Shown here: piece by piece, positions 1 to 6,304 of the stretch
Numbering within the stretch: position 1 is the first letter of the stretch
How the letters are laid out: every line of letters starts with the position of its first letter
DNA from: Nanosynbacter sp.
Lineage (GTDB): Bacteria; Patescibacteriota; Saccharimonadia; Saccharimonadales; Saccharimonadaceae
Direction: 5' to 3'
Assembly: GCA_015257605.1 (NCBI GenBank)
Contig: JABZJV010000018.1
Coordinates: 1 to 11,990 of the forward strand
Length of the DNA stretch: 11,990 nt
The notes under the pieces: generated by a model
Databases searched by the model: none
What the model was told of the DNA's origin: nothing
The model's input: only the letters and a program-made list of their open reading frames with translations
Program-made: the position numbers and the translations under genes

Positions 1-831
1 GTCGTTGAGCAGGCCGTTCATGTCGTAACGCTTAATTCCCTGCCGCTTACATTCGGTGATAGCGTGCCATTTTAGCGCGTAATTAGCGCGCAAGGCTTGG
101 CCGCGATCGTTCATGCCGCCGTATAGCTCAAATGAAGTTTCGCGGCTAGTCGCCAGCCAAAGAAATGATACCGGGCGGTTGTCTTCGTAAGCAGCGAAAA
201 TTTGCGAGTACTCCCCTAGTTTGTTATGAATATCGTAATAATACTGGTCGTCGTGCAGAGCGAATTTAGCGCGTTTAGCAGTTTGGCGGTAGATTTCGAG
301 GCAAGCAGCGATGTCTTGGCGCGTTTTTACCGGTTTGATATCAAGTCCAGCCCGGCCGGATTTACGGATATACTGGCGGGTTTTTTTGGTCATCGCGGCC
401 AATAGTTCGTCGGTTGTATGAGTCAAATCCAAAATCAAAGTACGCGATAGTAGAATATTGTTTGGCGATTGGCGCCAACCTTTGGCGCGTAGCGGATGTT
501 CAGTATCTGGCTCAATAGTTAGCACAGCGCATGGCAGCTTATGCTTAACGTAATTAACAATTGCCGCCAAAACATCGTCTTCCCTGCCTTGTTTGTAAAC
601 TGGCCCGCGCGGAATGTAGCTTAATTGATTAAGCGGTTTAGGCAGGTTTCTCAGTAATATTTGCGCAGCGCCAATTGTTTCGTTGCTGTCAACTATAGTA
701 ATTCGTTGAACGCGCCAATTGTGCGCCGCTTTTACTTCTCCCCATCCCCAGAGCTGCAGCGGGTGCCCGCCAAACTTAGCAACAGTCTTGTCCCAGGCAG
801 CTTTTTCGTCGCATAGTATTGTATCAATCAT
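1..831 (-). CDS. FemA/FemB/MurM-type aminoacyltransferase (C-terminus off window)
   Basis: Open reading frame of 277 codons reading leftward and leaving the window in frame. The family transfers amino acids from aminoacyl-tRNA onto the peptidoglycan precursor stem peptide (lipid II) at the cytoplasmic face of the membrane, building interpeptide bridges. Seen: an N-terminal GGHPLQLWGWGEVK block (residues 21-34), YIPRGP (72-77), the basic segment KKTRQYIRKSGRAGL (149-163), and the second GNAT-like half with FELYGGMNDRGQALRANYALKW (234-255) and GIKRYDMNGL (265-274). All are typical of FemAB proteins. These usually run about 330-350 residues, so roughly the last 60 are missing. I chose ATG 829-831. 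An in-frame ATG at 844-846 would add five residues, but it lies beyond a -10-like TATACT (838-843) placed 6 nt before the chosen start. No Shine-Dalgarno is visible. Which amino acid it adds cannot be told from sequence. Confidence 0.85.
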   Translation of the reverse strand, partial: MIDTILCDEKAAWDKTVAKFGGHPLQLWGWGEVKAAHNWRVQRITIVDSNETIGAAQILLRNLPKPLNQLSYIPRGPVYKQGREDDVLAAIVNYVKHKLPCAVLTIEPDTEHPLRAKGWRQSPNNILLSRTLILDLTHTTDELLAAMTKKTRQYIRKSGRAGLDIKPVKTRQDIAACLEIYRQTAKRAKFALHDDQYYYDIHNKLGEYSQIFAAYEDNRPVSFLWLATSRETSFELYGGMNDRGQALRANYALKWHAITECKRQGIKRYDMNGLLND

Positions 832-832
832 A

Positions 833-861
833 TGTTTAGTATACATCGTTTGTGCTATAAT
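833..861 (+). promoter_or_regulatory. Extended -10 promoter of valS
   Basis: A perfect TATAAT (856-861) is preceded by TGC (853-855), giving the extended -10 form TGnTATAAT. The -35 at 17-bp spacing (833-838, TGTTTA) is poor, as is common with extended -10 promoters. The predicted start near 868 leaves a leader of about 109 nt before valS. Confidence 0.6.
838..843 (-). promoter_or_regulatory. Putative -10 box for the femAB-like gene, leaderless type
   Basis: On the minus strand, TATACT is followed by six bases (AAACAT) and then the ATG at 831. Transcription would be expected to start at or within a base or two of the start codon. The -35 region is not recognisable. The element lies inside the -35 region of the plus-strand valS promoter. 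Confidence 0.35.
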
Positions 862-876
862 AGGATAGAACACAAA

Positions 877-961
877 CACGTGGAATAAAAATAGCAAGAG
901 GTGAGGAATAGCAAACTGTGGAATTGCTATAGTTGGTTATTTTGCTAATTTTCACGTGAAA
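877..961 (+). promoter_or_regulatory. Structured valS leader with nested inverted repeats
   Basis: Two CACGTG hexamers (877-882 and 953-958) frame the leader. Inside them are two copies of ATAGCAA (891-897, 908-914), one TTGCTAT (924-930) and one TTGCTA (942-947). ATAGCAA 908-914 and TTGCTAT 924-930 form a 7-bp hairpin with a 9-nt loop. TAGCAA 892-897 can pair with TTGCTA 942-947 beneath the CACGTG stem. Swapped pairings are equally possible, so the leader could adopt alternative folds. The second CACGTG sits in a perfect 12-bp palindrome, TTTCACGTGAAA (950-961). I see no T-box sequence (UGGNACC), so this is not a recognisable T-box. Function is inferred only. Confidence 0.4.
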
Positions 962-976
962 TGAATCGAGAATGAA

Positions 977-3532
977 ATGAGCTTAGCTAAAACTTATACT
1001 CCGAACGAATATGAACCGTCGATTTACGCCTTGTGGGAGGAGTCTGGCGTATTTAAACCGAAAGGGCAGGGCCAGCCGTACGCGATTGTGATGCCGCCGC
1101 CAAATGCTAACGGTAATTTGCATGTCGGGCACGCTTTAGGGTCGGCAATTCAAGATATTTTAGTACGTTATCACCGTATGCAAGGCTATGATGCTGTGTA
1201 TATACCAGGGGCTGACCATGCCGGCTTTGAAACTTGGGTAGTTTACGAGCGCGAGCTAGAAAAGCACGGCCAGACGCGCTTTGATTTCAACCGCGAAGAA
1301 TTATACGCGCAGGTATGGGATTTCGTAGCCCAGCGTCGCGGCGATATGGAATTACAACTGCGGGCGATTGGCGTGGGCGCTGATTGGGACGATTTGGTAT
1401 TCACGCTCGACGATAAAGTTATCAAAACTGTCTACGATACTTTTGAAAAGATGTGGCAGGACGGCTATATTTATAGGGGCGAACGCATTGTCAATTACTG
1501 TACGCAGCATCAGACGAGTTTTTCGGACTATGAGGTTGTTCACAAAAATGAAAAAGGGAAGTTGTGGGAAATCGCTTATCCGCTAATCGATAAAGTCGGC
1601 GAAATTGTTATCGCTACGACGCGTCCCGAGACGATGTTTGGCGACGTAGCCGTAGCGGTCAACCCAAACGACGAGCGCTACAAAGACCTTGTCGGCTGCA
1701 AAGCGCTGCTGCCGATTGTCAAGCGCGAAATTCCCATCATTGCTGACGATTATGTCGATCCAGCTTACGGTACTGGCATGGTGAAAATTACACCAGCACA
1801 CGACCCGAATGACTTTGAGATAGGCAAGCGCCACAATTTAGAATTAGTTCAAGTAATTGATTTTGACGGCAAAATGATCAATGTGCCAAGTCAATTTGTC
1901 GGTATGACGGCGCTAGAAGCTCGTAAACGCGTTTTAGCAGCGCTTGAAATAGACGAATTGCTGCGCGGCGAAAAAGATATCGAGCACCAGGTTGGACATT
2001 GTTACAAATGCGGTTCGGTCATCGAGCCGCTCGCCAAAGAGCAATGGTTCGTCAAAATGCGCCAATTGGCCGATAACGCTATCGCGGCGATTGAGCGCAA
2101 GGAAGTGACGTTTACCCCTGAAAATAAAGGCGATGTTGTCATTAAATACCTCAGAGATATCAAAGATTGGAATATCAGCCGCCAAATACCGTGGGGCATT
2201 CCGATTCCAATGTTTCAGTCCAAGACCAATCTGGACGATTGGCGCTACAGCACAGAAGTCGATAAGAAAGAAATCGTTGTAGATGGTACAACGTATCGCC
2301 GCGAGGAGGATACGCTTGATACTTGGTTCAGTAGCGGCCAATGGCCGTATATAACTACCGATTATTTGGATGCTGGTAAGCTAGCCAAGTATTATCCGAA
2401 TACCGTCATGGAGACAGCAGGCGATATTTTGTTTGCGTGGGTAGCGCGGATGATTATGCTGGGCTTGTATCGGACTGGCCAGGTGCCGTTCAAGCATGTG
2501 TATTTGCATGGTCTAGTGCTTGATGAAAAGGGTATCAAGATGAGCAAAAGCAAGGGCAATGTCATCAATCCGATGGAGACAGTGGCGAAATATGGCTCGG
2601 ATGCGCTGCGTATGGGTATCATTGCTAGCCGCAGTGCTGCTCAGCCGCAAGCGTTTAATACTGGCAAGGTGGTAGCAGCCCGCAATTTCTGCAACAAGCT
2701 GTGGAATATTGCTCGCTATACTGAAAATTTGGTTGGTGACCGCACGCCAACGGTCAGCCCGCAACTGCAATCGCTAGCCGATCATTGGATTGCTCGCCAA
2801 CTAGATGAGGCGGCGCAGTCGCTAGACCGGCAGATTGCGACCTATCATTTTGCCGAGGCCGGCGAGACGATTTATCACACCGTTTGGGATGATGTAGCCG
2901 ACTGGTACATCGAGGCTAGTAAAGTTGAGCAAAATATCGACATGAACGCGTATGTTTTAGACACAATTTTGCGGTTAACGCACCCATTCGCGCCGTTCTT
3001 GACCGAAACAATTTGGCAGGCTTTGCCGTGGCACGATACGATCTTGGCTAGCGAAACTATGCCAGACCGCCTAGAGTACGATGATATCGCTGCCGCTGCA
3101 TTCGGCCGTTTGAAAGATTTAGTATCAGAAGCGCGCTACGTAGTTAGCGAACTGCCAGGCAACAAACGTTACGGTTTGCTCTATATGGACGATTCGCTGG
3201 TGGCTGATAATATTGAACTTGTCAAGAAGCTAGCGCGCGTTATCTCGGTAGAACATGTTGACCAGGCTAGGGGATTGCGCTTGGCTGCTAGCGGGCGAGA
3301 TGTTTGGCTAGATATCGACGACGAAACGCTTTACGAGCATCAAGCTAACCTCGAGAAACGTTTAGCTGAAGAGCGCCAGCATGTTCGAACTCTTGAATCA
3401 CGGTTAGCAAATGACAACTATATAGCTAAGGCTCCGGCGGCTCTGGTCGAGGAATCGCGCAAGACACTCCGTGAAAAACAAGAACTAATTACCCGGCTAC
3501 AGAACGAGCTGCAAGTTGTGTCGAATAAGTAA
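977..3532 (+). CDS. valS: Valyl-tRNA synthetase (ValRS)
   Basis: Cytoplasmic class I aminoacyl-tRNA synthetase that charges tRNA-Val and edits mischarged Thr. Seen in the 851-aa product: the HIGH-type motif HVGH (49-52) after MPPPNANGNL; the CP1 editing domain with TTRPETMFGDVAVAVNP (from 214); a single CxxC knuckle, HCYKCGSVIEP, leading into EQWFVKM; DTWFSSGQWP; the Val-type GDILFAWVARMIMLGL; KMSKS (521-525); an anticodon-binding domain; and a C-terminal coiled-coil arm from about residue 785 (LEKRLAEERQHVRTLESRL). The protein is about 100 residues shorter than E. coli ValS (951 aa) because several insertions are trimmed; for example, the usual Cys-rich stretch before DTWFSS is absent. The start at 977 has only a weak purine-rich SD (CGAG, 967-970). 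ATGs at 961 and 972 reach stops after four and two codons. The gene is convergent with the next one, with three bases between stop codons. Confidence 0.97.
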   Translation: MSLAKTYTPNEYEPSIYALWEESGVFKPKGQGQPYAIVMPPPNANGNLHVGHALGSAIQDILVRYHRMQGYDAVYIPGADHAGFETWVVYERELEKHGQTRFDFNREELYAQVWDFVAQRRGDMELQLRAIGVGADWDDLVFTLDDKVIKTVYDTFEKMWQDGYIYRGERIVNYCTQHQTSFSDYEVVHKNEKGKLWEIAYPLIDKVGEIVIATTRPETMFGDVAVAVNPNDERYKDLVGCKALLPIVKREIPIIADDYVDPAYGTGMVKITPAHDPNDFEIGKRHNLELVQVIDFDGKMINVPSQFVGMTALEARKRVLAALEIDELLRGEKDIEHQVGHCYKCGSVIEPLAKEQWFVKMRQLADNAIAAIERKEVTFTPENKGDVVIKYLRDIKDWNISRQIPWGIPIPMFQSKTNLDDWRYSTEVDKKEIVVDGTTYRREEDTLDTWFSSGQWPYITTDYLDAGKLAKYYPNTVMETAGDILFAWVARMIMLGLYRTGQVPFKHVYLHGLVLDEKGIKMSKSKGNVINPMETVAKYGSDALRMGIIASRSAAQPQAFNTGKVVAARNFCNKLWNIARYTENLVGDRTPTVSPQLQSLADHWIARQLDEAAQSLDRQIATYHFAEAGETIYHTVWDDVADWYIEASKVEQNIDMNAYVLDTILRLTHPFAPFLTETIWQALPWHDTILASETMPDRLEYDDIAAAAFGRLKDLVSEARYVVSELPGNKRYGLLYMDDSLVADNIELVKKLARVISVEHVDQARGLRLAASGRDVWLDIDDETLYEHQANLEKRLAEERQHVRTLESRLANDNYIAKAPAALVEESRKTLREKQELITRLQNELQVVSNK

Positions 3533-3535
3533 AAG

Positions 3536-3895
3536 CTAGTCGATAACTGGTAAATTCGCGTTATCAAAAGCGTGCCGGCCGCCTTCTTCTAATAAGGCTA
3601 AAATATTTTTGTGGTGATGGCGGCGATCTGGCGAAATGCTAGGCGATTGGTAGCGAAAACTGTTGCTGAGCATGCCTTCTGATAGATTATGCTCGGAATG
3701 GGTGTGCTGCATTCGCGACTCGTTGATGGTCCGCAAATCTTGCGAACTGAGCTTTTGCATGGAATGATCATGCGTCAAACTGATATCAATAGCATGCCCG
3801 AAATGCCCGTCGTGGACAGCAACGCCGCTAGCTATCAGCAGACTGAGCGCGGCGAATAAAGCGTTAATGATGTAGGTTAAATGTGTCATAATCAT
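3536..3895 (-). CDS. Small His-rich protein with N-terminal membrane/signal segment, unknown function
   Basis: 119-aa product I do not recognise. Residues about 7-27 (TYIINALFAALSLLIASGVAV) form one hydrophobic segment with no basic residue before it, so it may be a signal peptide or a single N-in anchor. Straight after it comes a His-rich stretch (VHDGHFGHAID, THDH), with more histidines later (MQHTHSEH, RRHHHK): 13 His in 119 residues, and no Cys. Such spacing could bind Zn, Cu or Mn outside the membrane, but that is inference. ATG at 3895 or the in-frame ATG at 3889 could be the start, and neither has an SD. A strong promoter lies just upstream, which supports it as a real gene. It converges on valS with only three intergenic bases. 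Confidence 0.6.
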   Translation of the reverse strand: MIMTHLTYIINALFAALSLLIASGVAVHDGHFGHAIDISLTHDHSMQKLSSQDLRTINESRMQHTHSEHNLSEGMLSNSFRYQSPSISPDRRHHHKNILALLEEGGRHAFDNANLPVID

Positions 3896-3921
3896 GTTTA
3901 TTTTAAGGTATTATGCCTACA

Positions 3922-3950
3922 AATATAGCACAAGTATGATAAAAAGTCAA
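3922..3950 (-). promoter_or_regulatory. Near-consensus sigma70-type promoter for the His-rich gene
   Basis: Reading the minus strand: TTGACT (3950-3945), a 17-bp spacer, then TATATT (3927-3922), with TG one base upstream of the -10 (extended -10). The predicted start is near 3915, giving a leader of about 20 nt. This is the best promoter match in the window. Confidence 0.7.
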
Positions 3951-4048
3951 TAGTATGTCATAAAAATAAGATTATAAGTTAGTCTAAGGCAGTGTTCGGA
4001 CGGTTCATAAACAGATTACCGCTAGGTTTTAGCGCGCAGGTTGGCTAT

Positions 4049-4504
4049 CTACTGGTGATGATATTTGCCACCGCGAGTAATCTCTTGGGCCCGGTATAGC
4101 TGCTCGGCGAGGATCAGTCGCACTAACTGATGTGGAAAGACTAATGGCGACAGTGACCAAGCCAGGTTAGCACGCTGTGTCAGTGCTGCGCTGACACCAA
4201 AGGCGCCGCCGATAACTATCGTGATATTTTTGCCTTGCACAAAGAGCTCGTTTAACTGGCACGATAGGGTAGGCGAGTCAAACATCTGGCCGCGTTCGTC
4301 GAGCAGAATTACGAAATCTTGGGGATGTAAACGCTCTAAAATTCGCTCAGACTCCTCTTGGCGGGCCTGCTGGCCATCTAGCTTGCTATGCGGTATCAAT
4401 TGCCACTCAAAGCTCCAAGGCTGCTTGCAGCGCGTTTGGTAGCGTTTGATGCCGCCTGAGACCCAATCCTCATGCTTTTTACCAACGGCGACAACAGTGA
4501 TCAT
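4049..4504 (-). CDS. rlmH: 23S rRNA pseudouridine-1915 N3-methyltransferase RlmH (SPOUT family)
   Basis: 151-aa protein, close to the usual 155-160. RlmH is a small SPOUT-fold methyltransferase that uses S-adenosylmethionine to methylate the pseudouridine in helix 69 of 23S rRNA on assembled ribosomes. Seen: N-terminal MITVVAVGKKHEDWV; FVILLDERGQMFDSP (64-78); the knotted SAM site IGGAFG (98-103); the hallmark SLSPLVFPHQLVRLILAEQLYRA (117-139); and the C-terminal GGKYHH (145-150), which shapes the active site. Many family members have IGGxxG with a different middle residue, so IGGAFG fits. Its ATG overlaps the upstream HIT stop codon as ATGA (4501-4504), indicating translational coupling in one operon. 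No convincing intrinsic terminator follows: a 5-bp CGCTA/TAGCG hairpin near 4021-4035 lacks a T run. Confidence 0.95.
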   Translation of the reverse strand: MITVVAVGKKHEDWVSGGIKRYQTRCKQPWSFEWQLIPHSKLDGQQARQEESERILERLHPQDFVILLDERGQMFDSPTLSCQLNELFVQGKNITIVIGGAFGVSAALTQRANLAWSLSPLVFPHQLVRLILAEQLYRAQEITRGGKYHHQ

Positions 4505-4908
4505 ATGGCAATCAAGCGCTCTTTGATACCGTTGGCGATATTATCGAGCCGTTCGTCTGAAATATCGACAGGGTAGTCGTGATGGAGCTGCAAGGTGTCG
4601 CGGTCATACAGCGGCACTAGGTGGATATGGGCGTGCGGTACGTCGAGACCCTCAACGACTACGCCGACGCGCATGGGGTTGAGTTCGGCCTGGATAGCCT
4701 GGGCGATATTTTTGGCAGTTTGCCAGAGGTGAGCGTAAGTCTCGTTGTCGAGGTCCCAAATCAAATCAATTTGCTCTTTGGGTACCACTAACACATGCCC
4801 GTCGCTGAGCGGGTTGATATCGAGAAAGGCAATAACGTCATCGTCTTCGTAAACTTTGCGGCAAGGAATCTCGCCCTTGATAATTTTCGTAAAGATTGAA
4901 TCATCCAT
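4501..4908 (-). CDS. HIT-family (HINT-like) nucleotide hydrolase/transferase
   Basis: 135-aa histidine-triad protein. The family hydrolyses or transfers nucleotidyl groups (adenosine phosphoramidates and related substrates) using the middle-to-last His of HxHxH. Seen: SIFTKIIKGEIPCRKVYEDDDVIAFLDINP (4-33), SDGHVLVVPK (35-44), and the triad PHAHIHLVP with H92, H94, H96. The start is the ATG at 4908: AAGGAG (4920-4915) lies six bases upstream. An upstream in-frame ATG at 4941 would add 11 residues (MHTLYTFKEQF) but would swallow this SD, so I reject it. The gene is first in an operon with rlmH (ATGA overlap). The exact substrate is not predictable. Confidence 0.93.
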   Translation of the reverse strand: MDDSIFTKIIKGEIPCRKVYEDDDVIAFLDINPLSDGHVLVVPKEQIDLIWDLDNETYAHLWQTAKNIAQAIQAELNPMRVGVVVEGLDVPHAHIHLVPLYDRDTLQLHHDYPVDISDERLDNIANGIKERLIAI

Positions 4909-4965
4909 GAATTGCTCCTTAAATGTGTAAAGTGTATGCATATAGTTTACATATATTTAACATGA

Positions 4966-4995
4966 TTAGCAAAAATAGATAGAGTGGGGTATAAT
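4966..4995 (+). promoter_or_regulatory. Promoter of tRNA-Ser
   Basis: Perfect TATAAT at 4990-4995, 11 bases before the mature tRNA. TTAGCA (4966-4971) is a weak -35 at 18-bp spacing. The predicted start near 5002 gives a leader of about five bases. Confidence 0.5.
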
Positions 4996-5006
4996 TGTCC
5001 GTACAA

Positions 5007-5094
5007 GGAGAGGTGGCCGAGTGGTTGAAGGCGCACGACTCGAAATCGTGTATGCGGCAACGTATCGCGGGTTCGAATCCCGCCCTCTCCGCCA
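5007..5094 (+). tRNA. tRNA-Ser (anticodon CGA)
   Basis: 88 nt including an encoded CCA (5092-5094). Acceptor arms GGAGAGG (5007-5013) and CCTCTCC (5084-5090) pair perfectly, with G as discriminator (5091). The anticodon stem CACGA/TCGTG (5034-5038/5046-5050) holds loop CTCGAAA with anticodon CGA at 5041-5043, reading UCG. The long variable arm (about 5051-5066) marks a class II tRNA. The T arm is GCGGG-TTCGAAT-CCCGC. The G discriminator and long variable arm fit Ser. The 3' end of such a tRNA is a common integration site, and the genes to its right are unfamiliar. Confidence 0.97.
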
Positions 5095-5240
5095 GGAAAT
5101 AGCATGAATTTTTATACCGATTATGTTCTTAGCGAAAATTTTTAGATTGACTGCTTGCAAATATCGGGGTATTTATCGCGTCAGTACTAGCTGTGCTCAT
5201 GGATTATTTGAATAGTGACGGGTGTAAGAATTGCCTAGTA
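5095..5240. other. Intergenic DNA 3' of tRNA-Ser, no clear gene
   Basis: AT-rich spacer. A plus-strand promoter-like pair is visible, TTGACT (5147-5152), 17 bp, TATTTA (5170-5175), but only a 16-codon ORF (5199-5249) follows and I do not support it. No hairpin plus T-run terminator is seen for the tRNA. No second copy of the tRNA 3' end occurs within this window, so an attachment-site duplication is not shown. Confidence 0.4.
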
Positions 5241-5537
5241 TTATGGTAATTTATCAATTAGCTCTAGCAGCTTTTCCCACGAAGTTCTGTCGGTGTGGTT
5301 ATTGTCAACAGTAACGGCGTATATGCAAACTTTATACAGAAGAGGATATTCTTTTGAATTAATCCAAGTCCGCATCTCCAAAGGATATGCTAACTGGCCA
5401 GAAACCCCAATAGCTGCACCATAATCAGTGGTCAATAAATCAAGCCCGTCATGTCTAATTTGATCTGCCCAATATTTGCAGTGCTCGACTGCTTGTTTGT
5501 AGGTCATTTGAGGGTATTGGCTACTGCTACTATTCAT
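5241..5537 (-). CDS. Hypothetical 98-aa protein
   Basis: I do not recognise this protein. It is soluble-looking, with no signal or membrane segment. It has a polar Ser-rich start (MNSSSSQYPQ), a likely helix TYKQAVEHCKYWADQIR (12-28), a central GAAIGVSGQLAYPLEMRTWI stretch, and a terminal helix SWEKLLELIDKLP. I chose ATG 5535-5537. An in-frame ATG at 5546 sits inside a perfect minus-strand TATAAT (5550-5545), which is 7 nt before the chosen start, so that mRNA would begin at the chosen ATG. No SD is present. With its neighbours it forms a patch of unfamiliar genes after tRNA-Ser. Confidence 0.6.
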   Translation of the reverse strand: MNSSSSQYPQMTYKQAVEHCKYWADQIRHDGLDLLTTDYGAAIGVSGQLAYPLEMRTWINSKEYPLLYKVCIYAVTVDNNHTDRTSWEKLLELIDKLP

Positions 5538-5544
5538 ATTTATC

Positions 5545-5550
5545 ATTATA
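5545..5550 (-). promoter_or_regulatory. -10 box TATAAT for the 98-aa gene, leaderless type
   Basis: Perfect TATAAT on the minus strand, then GATAAAT, then ATG (5537). The spacing predicts transcription starting at the initiation codon. The -35 region at 17-18 bp (TAAAAC / GTAAAA) is weak. Confidence 0.45.
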
Positions 5551-5611
5551 ATGGCTTTTGTTGATTTGTTTTACGCGCACTGATATCGTCAGCAATTGCA
5601 AATAGTGCACG

Positions 5612-5752
5612 TTAGCTCCCCGGTTTATTGATGCCTTTGTCTAGGCTGCTTAATATAGACAATGCTTCTTGGGTTTTGTCGTCTGATGTCTCGTGTATAA
5701 TTCTATCTAGTTCTGTAAAATATCTATGAAAGTGAGCCAGTTTTTAGACCAT
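5612..5752 (-). pseudogene. Degraded small ORF with an in-frame stop at codon 3
   Basis: On the minus strand, ATG GTC is followed directly by TAA (5746-5744). The same frame then stays open for 43 codons to a TAA at 5614-5612. The frame has protein-like composition, with an amphipathic helical stretch (YFTELDRIIHETSDDKTQEALSILSSLD). An SD-like AAAGGAG lies upstream, just after the stop of the coiled-coil gene, but too far from this ATG for normal spacing. I read it as the remnant of a short gene that once followed the coiled-coil gene. Chance openness of a 43-codon frame cannot be excluded. The flanking GAGCCA/TGGCTC repeat (5734-5739/5752-5757) overlaps its 5' end. Confidence 0.3.
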
Positions 5753-5757
5753 GGCTC
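5734..5757. repeat. Short inverted repeat GAGCCA / TGGCTC
   Basis: Perfect 6-bp arms separated by 12 bases, lying about 25 bases past the stop of the coiled-coil gene on the minus strand. No T run follows on either strand, so it is at best a weak 3'-end hairpin. Confidence 0.3.
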
Positions 5758-5782
5758 AGGTCTTGTGTGCTCCTTTCTTTGT

Positions 5783-6193
5783 CTACAGACAGAAGATGGG
5801 GTCGCGCTTATACACAACCTTACCCCTACGGTCTATGACCACATGACCGTGACCTATTCCGCAAGGTTTTTCAAGACCGCCATAGTAGATGTCGCAACCA
5901 TCTCCTATCTTGTAATGTATTTCCATATTGTCAACATACCCAATAATAGCAGCATGGGCGGCGAACAGGATATCTCTCTGTCGTTTTGCTGACTTGAGAT
6001 TCGATTTTGACCGCTTAAGTGCAGCCTCGGCTTTGTTAACCCTTGCAGTTGCCGTTTTAAGTGCTCGTCCTGTGGTAAGACGTTGTTGTATCGCCGAAAG
6101 CCGTTTATTGGCTTCCTCATACTCCTTTAGCGCTGTTTTATAGCGCTTTTGAGCGTCTTTGAACTCCTTTTGAAATTCGTCCAGTTGAGACAT
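5783..6193 (-). CDS. Hypothetical 136-aa protein: coiled coil plus small C-terminal domain
   Basis: I do not recognise a named family. Residues 1-75 are a highly charged coiled coil (DEFQKEFKDAQKRYKTALKEYEEANKRL, then KAEAALKRSKSNLKSAKRQRD). A short hydrophobic helix follows (ILFAAHAAIIGYV, 75-87). The end is a compact Gly-rich module with paired Cys and His: KIGDGCDIYYGG (95-106), PCGIGHGHVVID (110-121), GKVVYKRDP (124-132). C100 and C111 with H115 and H117 could form a metal site or a disulfide; this is inference. I chose ATG 6191-6193, with GAGAGG (6210-6205) 11 nt upstream. The frame opens 12 codons earlier (ATG 6229), but those codons lie in a long hairpin arm and are unlikely to be translated. 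Confidence 0.65.
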   Translation of the reverse strand: MSQLDEFQKEFKDAQKRYKTALKEYEEANKRLSAIQQRLTTGRALKTATARVNKAEAALKRSKSNLKSAKRQRDILFAAHAAIIGYVDNMEIHYKIGDGCDIYYGGLEKPCGIGHGHVVIDRRGKVVYKRDPIFCL

Positions 6194-6210
6194 ACTTTTG
6201 CTTTCCTCTC

Positions 6211-6258
6211 TGTAAAGGAGCGAAGTCACAGCGGTTGCTGCAACTTCGCTACTTTACA
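6211..6258. repeat. 48-bp inverted repeat with 16-bp arms upstream of the coiled-coil gene
   Basis: Arms 6211-6226 and 6243-6258 are complementary except at one position (TGTAAAGGAGCGAAGT against ACTTCGCTACTTTACA). An inner CAGC-GGTT-GCTG hairpin (6229-6240) continues the stem after a 2x2 internal loop. It lies between the end of the ABC permease and the SD of the coiled-coil gene, and its minus-strand 3' edge touches that SD. No T run follows on either strand, so it is not a standard intrinsic terminator. It may be a leader hairpin, a processing or transcript-end structure, or an element end. Confidence 0.75.
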
Positions 6259-6304
6259 ACTTTAAGAGAATTTTGGCAATAGTCTGCTCAATAAGCGGTG
6301 AGTA

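Noticed and set aside
868..976. T-box riboswitch in the valS leader
   Set aside because: No UGGNACC T-box sequence or specifier-loop arrangement could be found, and the leader is short for a T-box.
4021..4048. Intrinsic terminator after rlmH
   Set aside because: Only a 5-bp stem (CGCTA/TAGCG) with no T run on the minus strand.
4966..5160. Minus-strand ORF across tRNA-Ser whose product contains RRGRDSNPRY
   Set aside because: This is the well-known spurious translation of a tRNA antisense strand, not a protein gene.
5199..5249. 16-codon plus-strand ORF behind a promoter-like TTGACT/TATTTA
   Set aside because: Too short, no SD, and its end overlaps the 3' end of the 98-aa gene on the other strand.
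5726..5992. Plus-strand 88-codon ORF opposite the coiled-coil gene
   Set aside because: No RBS, and it is antisense to a better-supported gene with coding-like composition and an upstream SD. Its translation looks like a reverse shadow.
6211..6258. Rho-independent terminator of the ABC operon
   Set aside because: The stem is strong, but neither strand has a T run after it. On the minus strand it is followed by an SD for the next gene.
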